This document shows positions 46,081 through 54,425 of a stretch of DNA of 64,000 nucleotides, piece after piece (positions within the stretch are counted from its first letter, which is position 1; the number at the start of each line of letters is the position of its first letter). The notes below the pieces were generated by a model. The model searched no databases. It was not told the origin of the DNA and saw nothing but the letters and a program-made list of their open reading frames with translations. The translations under genes were made by a program, and so were the position numbers. Source of the stretch: Undibacterium sp. YM2 (GTDB lineage: Bacteria; Pseudomonadota; Gammaproteobacteria; Burkholderiales; Burkholderiaceae_D); NCBI RefSeq assembly GCF_009937975.1, contig NZ_AP018441.1, positions 3,720,001 through 3,784,000 on the forward strand, read 5' to 3'.

Positions 46081-46773
46081 TTGCTTAAATCTTGCGTGAT
46101 CCTGATCTTTTCCATCTTTGCTCTTGCTGGCAAGGCATGCGCACAAGTCAGTGGCAGTATCACGCTTGCTTCCGACTATAGCTATCGCGGTATCTCGCTG
46201 AGTAACGAGCAGCCGGTGGCGCAATTAAACCTGGTCTATGATGCGCCAGACGGCTGGTATGCCGGTGCTTTCGGCTCAAAAGTTAAACTGAATGGGAATA
46301 GCAGTGATGGTGAACAAATCTTGCTGTATTCAGGATTTTCTCAACGGCTGCGCAGCGGCTTGATCTGGGAGGCTGGCGCTACTGCGGCACTTTTCCCCAA
46401 ATCTACCGACCTTAATTACGGCGAAGTGTTTACCGGTCTGATGTTCGATAATCTCAGCGCAAGAATTTATTACTCTCCCAATTACATTGGACTTAATAGC
46501 AAGACCCTGTATCTGGAAGCCAATGCAGACTACCAGTTGCAAGAGCGTCTGGATCTGTTTTCCCACATAGGCTGGCTGGTTTATCCAGATGGTAAAGTCG
46601 GGCAGGTCAACCGCAACCGCGTGGATGTGCGCATAGGGGTAGGCAGCAATTTCTCTTCCTGGAAGTTGCAACTGGCTTACGGCATCACCAGACCACAGCA
46701 AAGTTACGGCACAGGAAAGTACCAGAACAATTCCCGCAACAGCCTGGTATTCAGCGCCAGCTATTTATTCTGA
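46081..46773 (+). CDS. TorF-family putative porin
   Basis: A 230-residue outer-membrane protein of the TorF/Gcw_chp family. A signal peptide (about 1-22, cleavage near KACA-Q) is followed by VSGSITLASDYSYRGISLSNEQPVAQLNLVY, the family signature, and a beta-barrel ending RNSLVFSASYLF with the terminal Phe. Start choice: TTG at 46081 has AAGGA six bases upstream, whereas ATG at 46075 directly abuts that site; either is possible. It lies 43 bases after the S8 peptidase stop and is probably the last gene of the sigma operon. Substrate unknown. Confidence 0.87.
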   Translation: MLKSCVILIFSIFALAGKACAQVSGSITLASDYSYRGISLSNEQPVAQLNLVYDAPDGWYAGAFGSKVKLNGNSSDGEQILLYSGFSQRLRSGLIWEAGATAALFPKSTDLNYGEVFTGLMFDNLSARIYYSPNYIGLNSKTLYLEANADYQLQERLDLFSHIGWLVYPDGKVGQVNRNRVDVRIGVGSNFSSWKLQLAYGITRPQQSYGTGKYQNNSRNSLVFSASYLF

Positions 46774-46883
46774 CGACCTGCCATGTCGGCAATCAGACAA
46801 AACAGGCAAATATCACCAGACACCTTTTTTTTTCTTCATAAAGCACTATTTTTCAAGCAAATATTGCAATGCAAAAATAATGC

Positions 46884-46912
46884 TTACAAATTAAGCAGGC
46901 TAGCGCTAGAAT
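46884..46912 (+). promoter_or_regulatory. Sigma-70 promoter of the phasin gene
   Basis: TTACAA (46884-46889) and TAGAAT (46907-46912) are separated by exactly 17 bases, about 104 bases upstream of the phasin start, in an AT-rich gap. The implied 5' leader is about 97 bases. Confidence 0.55.
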
Positions 46913-47015
46913 GCGTTATTAACAAATAATGCTGCATTGCGCCATTTTTATTGCAATATGCTGCTTCAATGCTATCTGTCTTCTTGATGCCTCATCCCAC
47001 ACTCTGGAGAGTTTC

Positions 47016-48074
47016 ATGTCTTTGCTTACTGAACAATTATCATCTGCTGCCCAGAATCAATTGGCGAAACAAATTGCCGTTTTCCAGGCCTGGTCACATC
47101 TGGCCTTTGGCAGTCTGGAAAAGCTGATCGCCCTGAATTTCAATACCGCCAAACAATCACTGGAAAATGCAAATAGCGCGACCCATGAACTGTTTGCGGT
47201 CAAACAAGCGCAAGAATTGCTGGACTTGAGCCGCTCGCAGGCTCAGCCACAATTTGAAAAAATCCTGTCTTATGGCCGCGAACTGGCCGCCATCAGCATC
47301 GATACCCGCACAGAATTGTGGCAAATCGTCAGCAAGCAAGGCAATGCTGAAATAGTCACTACAGTTGCCGTTGCTACGCCAGCCCTTAAAGCCGCGCCTG
47401 CCGCAGTTACAAAATCAGTCGTTGCAAAACCAGCCGTTACAAAACCAGCGGTCAAAAAACTCGCTGCCAAACCTATTGCAGCGACCAAGCAATTGACTTT
47501 GCTGGCTGAGCCAGAAGTCAAAAACGCAAAAACACCTGCCAAACCGAAAGCTGTTGCCAAGGTGGCAGAAAAGCCGGTAGCCAAAGTCGCGGACAAAGCA
47601 CCTGCGGCGAAAGCAGAAGTAAAACCGGCTGTAGCGAAACCATCTGAAGTCAAGCCAGAAACGGCCAAACCAGTAGTGGCAAAATCAAGCAAAGCAGCCA
47701 AAACTGAAGCTGCAAAAAAACCTTTGAAAACCAGCACAACAACAGTTGAAGCTGCACCAGCTCCCGTTCCAGTCGTCACGCCGGCAGAACCATTGCCAGC
47801 AGCAACGACATCTACCATAGAAAAAACTTTGGACAAGAAAACTACCCCGGCTAAAAAGCCAGCAGCAAAAACTGAGGCTACAGAAACTACCACAGCAACA
47901 AAAGCAGATAACAAACCTGCCGCCAGTACTGAGAAAAAATCTGCTGTGAAATTTCCATTTCCAGCCACGCCAAATTTGAAGAAGGCACCTGGCTTTCCAG
48001 CCAATAACGGCAAACCAGCCTACAAGGCAAAATCCAGCGCCGCCACAGGTGCGAAGAAGCCAGTTCGTCAGTAA
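47016..48074 (+). CDS. Phasin with long Lys/Ala/Pro-rich C-terminal tail
   Basis: A 352-residue PHA-granule surface protein. Residues about 1-115 match the Phasin_2 domain (LLTEQLSSAAQNQLAKQIAVFQAWSHLAFGSLEKLIALNFNTAKQSLENA). Residues about 125-352 form a low-complexity tail of degenerate AKPAVxKP / KxAKT repeats, strongly basic and histone-H1/AlgP-like. A normal phasin is about 180-190 residues, so the tail roughly doubles it. The ATG at 47016 has GGAG upstream; longer upstream frames are not supported. Basic tails of this kind may bind DNA and help partition granules with the nucleoid, as proposed for PhaF-type phasins. It pairs functionally with PhaC at the window start, though far away. 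Confidence 0.88.
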   Translation: MSLLTEQLSSAAQNQLAKQIAVFQAWSHLAFGSLEKLIALNFNTAKQSLENANSATHELFAVKQAQELLDLSRSQAQPQFEKILSYGRELAAISIDTRTELWQIVSKQGNAEIVTTVAVATPALKAAPAAVTKSVVAKPAVTKPAVKKLAAKPIAATKQLTLLAEPEVKNAKTPAKPKAVAKVAEKPVAKVADKAPAAKAEVKPAVAKPSEVKPETAKPVVAKSSKAAKTEAAKKPLKTSTTTVEAAPAPVPVVTPAEPLPAATTSTIEKTLDKKTTPAKKPAAKTEATETTTATKADNKPAASTEKKSAVKFPFPATPNLKKAPGFPANNGKPAYKAKSSAATGAKKPVRQ

Positions 48075-48161
48075 TTAAAACGGGCAATAAATTAAGCCGC
48101 GGTGCTGATCAGCTTTGATCGGCATTGCGACTTTATCACATCTGCTGACTGTCTCTACCCC

Positions 48162-49193
48162 TTATTCATCCTGACGGCTGCCCTTGCGATAATCAGAAGG
48201 GCTACTGCCAGTCCAGTGTTTAAATGCGCGGCAAAAACCAGTGGCATCGAAAAAGCCCAGATCAAAAGCCAGCGCTGCTACTCCCACGTTTGAATTTGTC
48301 AGCCTGTGGACGGCAATATCGCGTCGCAGCCCATCTTTCACTGCCTGGAAATGTGTTCCTTCCTCTGCAAATCGGCGGTTCAGAGTGCGCACCGAAGTAT
48401 GCAATACCTTTGCTAGATCCTGTATTGTCACTGGCTGGGCAATATGCGGTTCAAGGTATTCGCGCGTTTTGGCCACAAGCGAAGCGCGGTGAAATGCACT
48501 GAAGGTCCAGTCTTCCGGCGCACGTTTCAGGAATGCCCATAGCTCGTGCTTCTCGCGTTTGAACAGCTCAGCACAATCCTGGTATGAAAAATAAATACTC
48601 GTCATGCCAGCATCGAAGCACAGCTCGCCGGGATACAGGAAGGCATAATCCTCCACATGCCTGGGCCTGGCAAAGCTGAACTCGACCCGGTGCAGGTTGA
48701 TCTCCCTGCCAAGCAACCAGGATGCAATGCCGTGTATCAGCTTTATCATCAACTCATGCCCGAGTGGAGTGACCTGTGTACCGGGCGCTCTTTCCACCAG
48801 AGCCAGCCTTACCAGATTATTTTTGGTTGAAATCTGCAGCCGGTAATCATCCAGCAGCAGATTCCAGAAACGGACAAAACGATTCAAAGCGACCAGCACG
48901 GTTGGTGCATCCAGCAGGCTGAGCATGAGGTACTTCAGGGTACCAGTGCGAATAGGCCGGGACCACAAGCCCAGCATCTCGTCATCCAGTGTCGCCGCAA
49001 CTGTCCTGTACAGCGCGACGTATTGCTGACGTGTCAGCCGCGCATCAGGCTGGTGGAGCAGAGACTGGGGGATAGCCGCGCTCGCCAGTACCTGCGCGGC
49101 CACTTTTTCTCCATGATGGGTACGCACGAAGTGCAGCATGCCATGCAGGAAGTGGGCCGAAACAGTAAGAGTGCTTTGCCAGGATAACGTCAT
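48162..49193 (-). CDS. AraC-family transcriptional regulator
   Basis: A 343-residue regulator with an N-terminal Arabinose_bd-type ligand/dimerisation region (about 15-190; TRQQYVALYRTVAATLDDEMLGLWSRPIRTGTLKYL) and a C-terminal AraC HTH_18 domain (about 235-335) with VTIQDLAKVLHTSVRTLNRRFAEEG and VAALAFDLGFFDATGFCRAFKHWTGSSPSDYR. ATG 49193 was chosen; an ATG at 49214 adds 7 residues. It is divergent from a stand-alone ketoacyl-ACP synthase gene about 180 bases away, which it may control; this is inferred from layout. Members of this architecture often sense fatty or aromatic compounds. Confidence 0.92.
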   Translation of the reverse strand: MTLSWQSTLTVSAHFLHGMLHFVRTHHGEKVAAQVLASAAIPQSLLHQPDARLTRQQYVALYRTVAATLDDEMLGLWSRPIRTGTLKYLMLSLLDAPTVLVALNRFVRFWNLLLDDYRLQISTKNNLVRLALVERAPGTQVTPLGHELMIKLIHGIASWLLGREINLHRVEFSFARPRHVEDYAFLYPGELCFDAGMTSIYFSYQDCAELFKREKHELWAFLKRAPEDWTFSAFHRASLVAKTREYLEPHIAQPVTIQDLAKVLHTSVRTLNRRFAEEGTHFQAVKDGLRRDIAVHRLTNSNVGVAALAFDLGFFDATGFCRAFKHWTGSSPSDYRKGSRQDE

Positions 49194-49373
49194 AGTTCTT
49201 TCATTATGGCGCATTTTGCATATTCATTGGCGTGATGTGCCGATTTTTTATCTACCATCACCCTATACTGATTCATGATTTCAACAACGACCTTGGTGTG
49301 CGTTTAGCCGCCGCATGGCGTATTTTGCCTATCGCTGTCTGCGCATTTTCACCGATCAAAACAGGAGCATGAT

Positions 49374-50642
49374 GTGAATACAAGACGAATTGTCGTGACA
49401 GGCATGGGTATGGTGTCGCCGCTGGGCTGTGGTGTCGAAACTGTATGGCAACGCCTCTTGAATGGGCATTCAGGCTTGGCTTTACTGCCTGAAGAAGTCA
49501 CTGAAGGGATAGCAGCCAAAGTCGCTGGTGTCGTGCCCGACTTGTCGCCAGACCGCCCCTGGGGATTTGACCCTGCCCTCTCCGTGGAACCCAAGGACCA
49601 CAAGAAAATGGACAGGTTCAGCCTGTTTGCCCTGGCCGCAGCGCAAGAGGCTTTGATCCAGGCGCGCTGGCAACCCGGCACCGACAGTGAACGTGAAAGA
49701 ACGGCCACCATCGTCGGCTCAGGCGTGGGCGGGTTCGGTGCCATCGTCGATGCCGTGAGAACCACTGATGGTCGTGGACCAAAACGGCTTTCGCCTTTTA
49801 CCGTCCCGAGTTTTCTGGCCAATATGGCAGCTGGACACATTTCCATACGCCATGGCTTTCGTGGCCCATTGGGCGCACCTGTCACCGCCTGCGCCGCCAG
49901 CGCGCAGGCGATTGGTGATGCAGCGCGTCTGATACGTGCAGGTGAAGCTGATATTGCCTTGTGTGGCGGGGCCGAGGCCTGCATTGACCGTGTCAGCTTT
50001 GGCGCATTCGCTGCCGCAAGAACCATGTCCACCAACTTTAATGAACATCCCACCCAGGCATCGCGCCCCTTCGATATGGAGCGTGACGGCTTTGTCATGG
50101 GAGAAGGAGCAGGCATGCTGGTCATTGAAGAACTCGAACATGCCTTGCGCCGTGGTGCCACGCCAATCGCTGAGCTGCTGGGCTATGGCACCAGCGCTGA
50201 CGCGTATCACATGACTTCTCCGCCCGCTGACGGCGACGGTGGCCGACGCGCCATGGAACTGGCGATACGCCAAGCCGGGCTAGTGCCCGGACAGATCGGG
50301 CATTTGAACGCCCACGCAACATCCACACCAGTCGGCGACATCAGTGAGCTGGCCGCCATCAAGGCAATATTCGGGAGTGATCGCGGCCCCGCTGTATCTG
50401 CCACCAAATCATCAACAGGACATTTGCTAGGAGCAGCAGGCGGTGTGGAAGCGATCTTCACCGTACTTGCCCTGCGTGACCAGATGGCACCGCCGACATT
50501 AAACCTGGCACAGCAAGATCCGGCAGCGGATGGCATAGTCATAGTCACCGGAGCGGCCCGTAAAATAGCAACGGACTATGCCATCTCCAATGGCTTCGGT
50601 TTTGGTGGTGTCAATGCCAGCCTGGTATTTCGTCGATTTTGA
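49374..50642 (+). CDS. Beta-ketoacyl-ACP synthase (FabF-type), stand-alone
   Basis: A 422-residue thiolase-fold condensing enzyme that elongates acyl-ACP with malonyl-ACP. The catalytic triad is present: Cys173 in VTACAASAQ, His314 in NAHATSTPVGD and His350 in KSSTGHLLGAAGG, with Lys345 nearby and the C-terminal NGFGFGGVNASLVF. The length fits FabF (about 410). The start is GTG at 49374 with AGGAG upstream. No acpP, fabG or fabD neighbours are present, so this is not the core fab locus; it may be a second KAS II for specialised fatty-acid or secondary-metabolite synthesis, possibly under the divergent AraC regulator. Confidence 0.93.
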   Translation: MNTRRIVVTGMGMVSPLGCGVETVWQRLLNGHSGLALLPEEVTEGIAAKVAGVVPDLSPDRPWGFDPALSVEPKDHKKMDRFSLFALAAAQEALIQARWQPGTDSERERTATIVGSGVGGFGAIVDAVRTTDGRGPKRLSPFTVPSFLANMAAGHISIRHGFRGPLGAPVTACAASAQAIGDAARLIRAGEADIALCGGAEACIDRVSFGAFAAARTMSTNFNEHPTQASRPFDMERDGFVMGEGAGMLVIEELEHALRRGATPIAELLGYGTSADAYHMTSPPADGDGGRRAMELAIRQAGLVPGQIGHLNAHATSTPVGDISELAAIKAIFGSDRGPAVSATKSSTGHLLGAAGGVEAIFTVLALRDQMAPPTLNLAQQDPAADGIVIVTGAARKIATDYAISNGFGFGGVNASLVFRRF

Positions 50643-50800
50643 TTTTTATGGAGAGCTGGCAGAAGAATTGAAATGCAGGCATACATGAAAAATGTATCTC
50701 TAAAGCAAAAATTATACTTTTTCCCCGTCATTTAGCTCTGAAATTGCCTTGCAGTGTCATTTGATCGCTTAGAATGAATCAAACATCTGGCGATAATAAA

Positions 50801-51550
50801 ATGAATCTTTACCAGTTAGCGGGCGTATTGTGCACAGTGGGTACCTTTACAATGAGTCAAAGTGTATATGCACAAGAACCCATCACAGTTGCCTGGCGCA
50901 TCAAACCGCCGCATCAATACCTGGAAAATGGTGTGGAAAAAGGCGTATTGCTTGAGCGTGCCAAACAGGTCTTCAGCAATGCGCAAATCCCGCACCGTTT
51001 TGTCGAAGAACCGGCAAAACGTATATGGAGTAATTTTTCCGGCGGCACCAAGAATTATTGCTCATTTGGCTGGTACCGTATCCCGGAGAGAGAAGCCCTG
51101 GTGCAGTTTTCCGAAGTCTTTCATACTGATCCGCCGCATACCCTGCTGGTCAGCCCGGTTGCCGCCAAACAGGTCGCAGCACACCGCACACTGAAGTCAC
51201 TGATGTCCGACCCCAGCCTGACGCTGGGCATCGTTGATGCAGTCTCTTATGGCCCTGAACTGGATGCCATGTTTACGACCACTAAAAACAAGGTCGAACG
51301 CAGCACTACCCTGCCCATGATCATGGCCCGCATGGTAGCTGCCAATCGCGCATCCTATATGCTGATAGACAGGGAAGACTGGGAATACCTGAAGGACAAG
51401 GAAGAAAGCCTGAGTCAGACCACGCAAATGGATTTGCAAGGCATGCCTGCAGGCTTGAACCGCTACATTGTTTGCAGCAAGGATGTCACAGCAGAGCAAA
51501 TGCGCAAGATCAATACGGCTTTGCTCAAGATTTACCCGGTGAGAAAATAA
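50801..51550 (+). CDS. Periplasmic solute-binding protein (SBP_bac_3-like)
   Basis: A 249-residue exported protein of the extracellular solute-binding family 3 superfamily, related in layout to the one at 1090-1890. A signal peptide (about 1-24, SVYA-QE) precedes PITVAWRIKPPHQYLENGVEKGVLLE, typical of this group, and a second-lobe region with MIMARMVAANRASYMLIDREDW. No transporter genes adjoin. ATG 50801 starts the signal peptide; the frame extends to 50774. It ends just before the converging GNAT gene. Ligand unknown. Confidence 0.82.
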   Translation: MNLYQLAGVLCTVGTFTMSQSVYAQEPITVAWRIKPPHQYLENGVEKGVLLERAKQVFSNAQIPHRFVEEPAKRIWSNFSGGTKNYCSFGWYRIPEREALVQFSEVFHTDPPHTLLVSPVAAKQVAAHRTLKSLMSDPSLTLGIVDAVSYGPELDAMFTTTKNKVERSTTLPMIMARMVAANRASYMLIDREDWEYLKDKEESLSQTTQMDLQGMPAGLNRYIVCSKDVTAEQMRKINTALLKIYPVRK

Positions 51551-51553
51551 TAA

Positions 51554-51572
51554 CCTGGCTAAGCCAGCTTTT
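51554..51572 (+). terminator. Weak terminator after the binding-protein gene
   Basis: CTGGC-TAA-GCCAG followed by CTTTTCC lies directly after the binding-protein stop and overlaps the end of the converging GNAT gene. The stem is only five base pairs. Confidence 0.35.
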
Positions 51573-52089
51573 CCCACTCATCTCTGAGCAATGCGTACAT
51601 GGCGATATCGCGGTGTTTGCCACGTGAGAATGTGGCACCGCGTGCAATGCCTTCTTTTTGAAAGCCACAATTGATCGCCACTTTTTCTGAAGCGATATTG
51701 TCAGTGTTCATGTGAATTTCAAGACGGTTGATGAGCATCGTACTGAACAGATAATTCCTGAGTAATTTGACAGCCTCGGTCATGATGCCTTTACCGTGCA
51801 GGTTCTTGACGAACATGCCATAACCGATTTCGCGGGAATTGAAATAAGGTACAGTCTTGAAATGGAAAACACGGCCTATGATTTTCTCATTTTCATCAAT
51901 GATCAAAAACGTCTCGACCTGCTCTTTGGAACGTGATTCATCTTCAAATTTCTTCTCTGCCACACCTGGCAACATCAATTCCTGGGACAAAAAATCACCC
52001 TTGGCATCGGGGTGATTCATCAAGTCCAGCAAGGTCATGACATCTTCTTTCCTGACGTGGCGCAGGTGAAAGCAACTTCCTTTGATCAT
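51559..52089 (-). CDS. GNAT-family N-acetyltransferase (RimJ/RimL-like)
   Basis: A 176-residue acetyltransferase of the Acetyltransf_3 type that would transfer acetyl from acetyl-CoA to an amine. Visible are the N-terminal RHVRKEDVMTLLDLMNHPDAKG, the beta4/acetyl-CoA pyrophosphate region EIGYGMFVKNLHGKGIMTEAVKLL (about 85-108, GKGIMTEA) and the C-terminal NIASEKVAINCGFQKEGIARG. ATG 52089 has AGGAG eight bases upstream. The substrate could be a ribosomal protein or a small amine; it is not determinable. Confidence 0.9.
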   Translation of the reverse strand: MIKGSCFHLRHVRKEDVMTLLDLMNHPDAKGDFLSQELMLPGVAEKKFEDESRSKEQVETFLIIDENEKIIGRVFHFKTVPYFNSREIGYGMFVKNLHGKGIMTEAVKLLRNYLFSTMLINRLEIHMNTDNIASEKVAINCGFQKEGIARGATFSRGKHRDIAMYALLRDEWEKLA

Positions 52090-52192
52090 GCATACACTCC
52101 TGTGTTGAACAATAGTACTGATCGTCAATATTCAGAATGGACAAAGGCTAGTGACAAGAGTTCCCGAAGCACCTGGGAATATGCAAGGAAGC

Positions 52193-53038
52193 TTAGGTTT
52201 CCAGCAAACGCCTTTGCCTTTCTTTTTCTTCAAAGATGGCAGACTCGATTTCTTCCATGACCGCACCCAGATCAACCGGGCGGGTATCTTGTGCGACGAT
52301 GCCGGTCAATACCGTTTCTGGAGTCAGCAAGCCTGCGGTATATAGCTTCCAGATTTCCTTGCCAAACTTTGTACCATTGAGCTCAGGTGCAAACTGGCCA
52401 AAATAGGTCGCCAGATTGTTCACATCGCGTTCCAGCATGACGCCTGCTTCGGTATTGCTGGCGGCATCTATCGCCTGCGGCAGATCGATAATCACCGGTC
52501 CTTCTTCATCGACGAGGATATTGAATTCAGACAAATCGCCATGAATGACACCGGCACATAACATCAGCACAACCTGATGCAATAACTGGGCGTGGTATTG
52601 GCGTGCCAGCTCTGGCGTCAATTCCACATCGTTGAGGCGGGGCGCGGCATTGCCGTCGGCATCTGTCACCAGGTCCATCAACAATACGCCTTCATGGCAG
52701 ATATACGGCCTGGGGACTTTGACACCGGCGGCAGCGAGACGATACAGGGCATCGACTTCGGCGTTTTGCCAGACTTCTTCCTGCATCTTGCGGCCATAGC
52801 GCGTGCCTTTTTCCATGGCGCGGGCCTGACGGCTGTTCTTGACCTTGCGGCCTTCCTGATAAGAAGCGGCGTTTTTAAAGCTGCGCTGGCTGGCTTCTTT
52901 ATAGACCTTGGCGCAACGAATTTCTTCGCCACAGCGCACGACATATACGGTGGCTTCCTTGCCACTCATGAGCTGGCGCATGACTTCGTCGATCAAACCT
53001 TCTTCCTGCAGGGGCTGCAGTCGTTTTGGTGTTTTCAT
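52193..53038 (-). CDS. RIO-type serine/threonine protein kinase (PA4780 family)
   Basis: A 281-residue bacterial RIO1-like kinase. The nucleotide-binding Lys region is MSGKEATVYVVRCGEEIRCAKVYKEA (about 24-49). The catalytic loop is IHGDLSEFNILVD with Asp168 and Asn173, and the metal-binding Asp is 185 in VIIDLPQA. RIO-type kinases of this proteobacterial group are small cytoplasmic enzymes of unknown target. A short conserved hypothetical gene lies 13 bases upstream on the same strand and probably shares its transcript. Confidence 0.92.
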   Translation of the reverse strand: MKTPKRLQPLQEEGLIDEVMRQLMSGKEATVYVVRCGEEIRCAKVYKEASQRSFKNAASYQEGRKVKNSRQARAMEKGTRYGRKMQEEVWQNAEVDALYRLAAAGVKVPRPYICHEGVLLMDLVTDADGNAAPRLNDVELTPELARQYHAQLLHQVVLMLCAGVIHGDLSEFNILVDEEGPVIIDLPQAIDAASNTEAGVMLERDVNNLATYFGQFAPELNGTKFGKEIWKLYTAGLLTPETVLTGIVAQDTRPVDLGAVMEEIESAIFEEKERQRRLLET

Positions 53039-53051
53039 CCGGTCAGCGTGC

Positions 53052-53312
53052 TCAGGCTTTGCGTGGCTTGCCGCCAGTTTTTACCAGTTTGACGGGTGCA
53101 TGGCCGCGTGACTTGTTGCGCATGTCGTAGATGGTCTTGGCGTCCTGCTCGGCGCGCTCTTGCGTACGCATTTCAGCAATATCGTCATGCAGGGTAAAGA
53201 AGTCAGCGGCCTGGGCGCGCATGACATGCTTGATGGCCTCGTCATCGCTGAGGTCAAATCTCTCTGTCATTAAAGTCGTGACTTCATCCAGATATTCTTC
53301 ATAGGTCATCAT
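53052..53312 (-). CDS. Small conserved hypothetical protein upstream of the RIO kinase
   Basis: An 86-residue acidic protein (MMTYEEYLDEVTTLMTERFDLSDDEAIKHVMRAQ) with a basic C-terminal tail (VKLVKTGGKPRKA). It has no signal peptide and is predicted helical. ATG 53312 has AGGAAA eight bases upstream, which supports it as a gene. It lies 13 bases before the RIO-like kinase, a spacing that suggests a functional pair, for instance a kinase substrate or regulator. No named family was recognised. Confidence 0.75.
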   Translation of the reverse strand: MMTYEEYLDEVTTLMTERFDLSDDEAIKHVMRAQAADFFTLHDDIAEMRTQERAEQDAKTIYDMRNKSRGHAPVKLVKTGGKPRKA

Positions 53313-53565
53313 GCTGGTTTTTCCTGTCTGTCATGAAGTGCGTTTGGAAACTGCGGCTGTGGACTTATTACATCCATGGCAATTTTTATAACGAATGTGG
53401 TCAATAAGGTAGGCTAACTTCATAGCGCTGATTATGCTCATCGCGCCTGAAAGATTACGCCGAAAGACCAGTATTGTACACGTGCTACCCGCTGACAACG
53501 GTGTTGCGCCTGTTCTCGGCTACAATGCCGCCTTCCCTGAAAAATTACAGCCTGGATATTATTGT

Positions 53566-54402
53566 ATGAGTATCATCATCCATGAGGCCTTGCGCGCCTA
53601 TATAGACCCCCTGACCGAGCATGAATTTACTGCTCTGGAACGCAGCATCCTGACGGAAGGTTGCCGTGACGCCCTGGTATGCTGGGGTGAGATCCTGATA
53701 GACGGGCATAACCGCTATGCGATTTGCCAGCGCCATAACCTGCCCTACAATATTGTTCAAAACGACAACTTCAGCAATATCGAAGATGTTCAATTGTGGA
53801 TGATAGATAACCATCTGGGTCGCCGCAGCGTGACTGACTTCCAGCGCGGCATGCTGGCCTTGCGCAAAAAAGAAATCGTGCTGGCCCGCATGAAGGCACA
53901 GGAAGAGCAGGCTCCCTCAGACAATGCAGAGAGCGAAGTCGCCGTCCCGGTTGTCAAACCTACCCAAAGCCGCCAGGAAATTGCCCGTCTGGCAGGCATC
54001 AGCAGTAATGCCGTGGTACAGATAGAAAAAATTCAGAAAGCTGCAGCACCTGAACTGGTACAGGCCGTGCGCGATGGCACTATCTCCATCAGCGCAGCCG
54101 CAGCGATTGCCTCCCTGCCCAATGAAGATCAGGTTGCCGCTGTAGCAGGTGGCCGCAAGGAATTGCAACAGGCCGCCCGCCAGGTCAGGGAAAAAGTACG
54201 CGAGCAAAAAGCCCCGGCCAAGCCTGTTGCCGCTGAAGCCAGCGCACCGGCTGCTATGGAAGGCAGGCAAGACAGTACCAGCAGCAATGTCAGCAATGCG
54301 GATGAACTCAACAGCCTGCGCCAACAAGTCTTGCATCTGAAAACTGAAAACAGTGAATTGCTGAGCCAGATTGCGGCACTGAAGGCCCAGTTGGCAGATT
54401 GA
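53566..54402 (+). CDS. Orphan ParB-like nucleoid/partition-type protein
   Basis: A 278-residue protein with a ParB N-terminal-like domain (about 1-110; LTEHEFTALERSILTEGCRDALVCWGEILIDGHNRYAICQRHNLPYNI is the ParBc core), a helix-turn-helix-like segment (about 140-175, QSRQEIARLAGISSNAVVQIEKIQKAA), and a helical tail ending in a leucine-rich coiled coil. No parA partner is adjacent, so it is not a plasmid partition pair; similar proteins annotated as plasmid replication/partition related occur in the chromosomes of this family. ATG 53566 begins MSIIIHEALR, the family N-terminus. A spermidine-synthase-like gene starts 23 bases after the stop. Confidence 0.85.
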   Translation: MSIIIHEALRAYIDPLTEHEFTALERSILTEGCRDALVCWGEILIDGHNRYAICQRHNLPYNIVQNDNFSNIEDVQLWMIDNHLGRRSVTDFQRGMLALRKKEIVLARMKAQEEQAPSDNAESEVAVPVVKPTQSRQEIARLAGISSNAVVQIEKIQKAAAPELVQAVRDGTISISAAAAIASLPNEDQVAAVAGGRKELQQAARQVREKVREQKAPAKPVAAEASAPAAMEGRQDSTSSNVSNADELNSLRQQVLHLKTENSELLSQIAALKAQLAD

Positions 54403-54425
54403 ACAGAAACTTAAAGGTGACGGAT

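Noticed and set aside
47270..48013. 247-codon minus-strand frame opposite the phasin tail
   Set aside because: It is an Ala/Val/Gly/Phe-rich mirror of the Lys/Ala/Pro repeats and has no independent support.
49349..50161. 270-codon minus-strand frame opposite the ketoacyl synthase
   Set aside because: Antisense shadow of a gene with an intact catalytic triad; Ser/Ala/Pro-rich with no domain.
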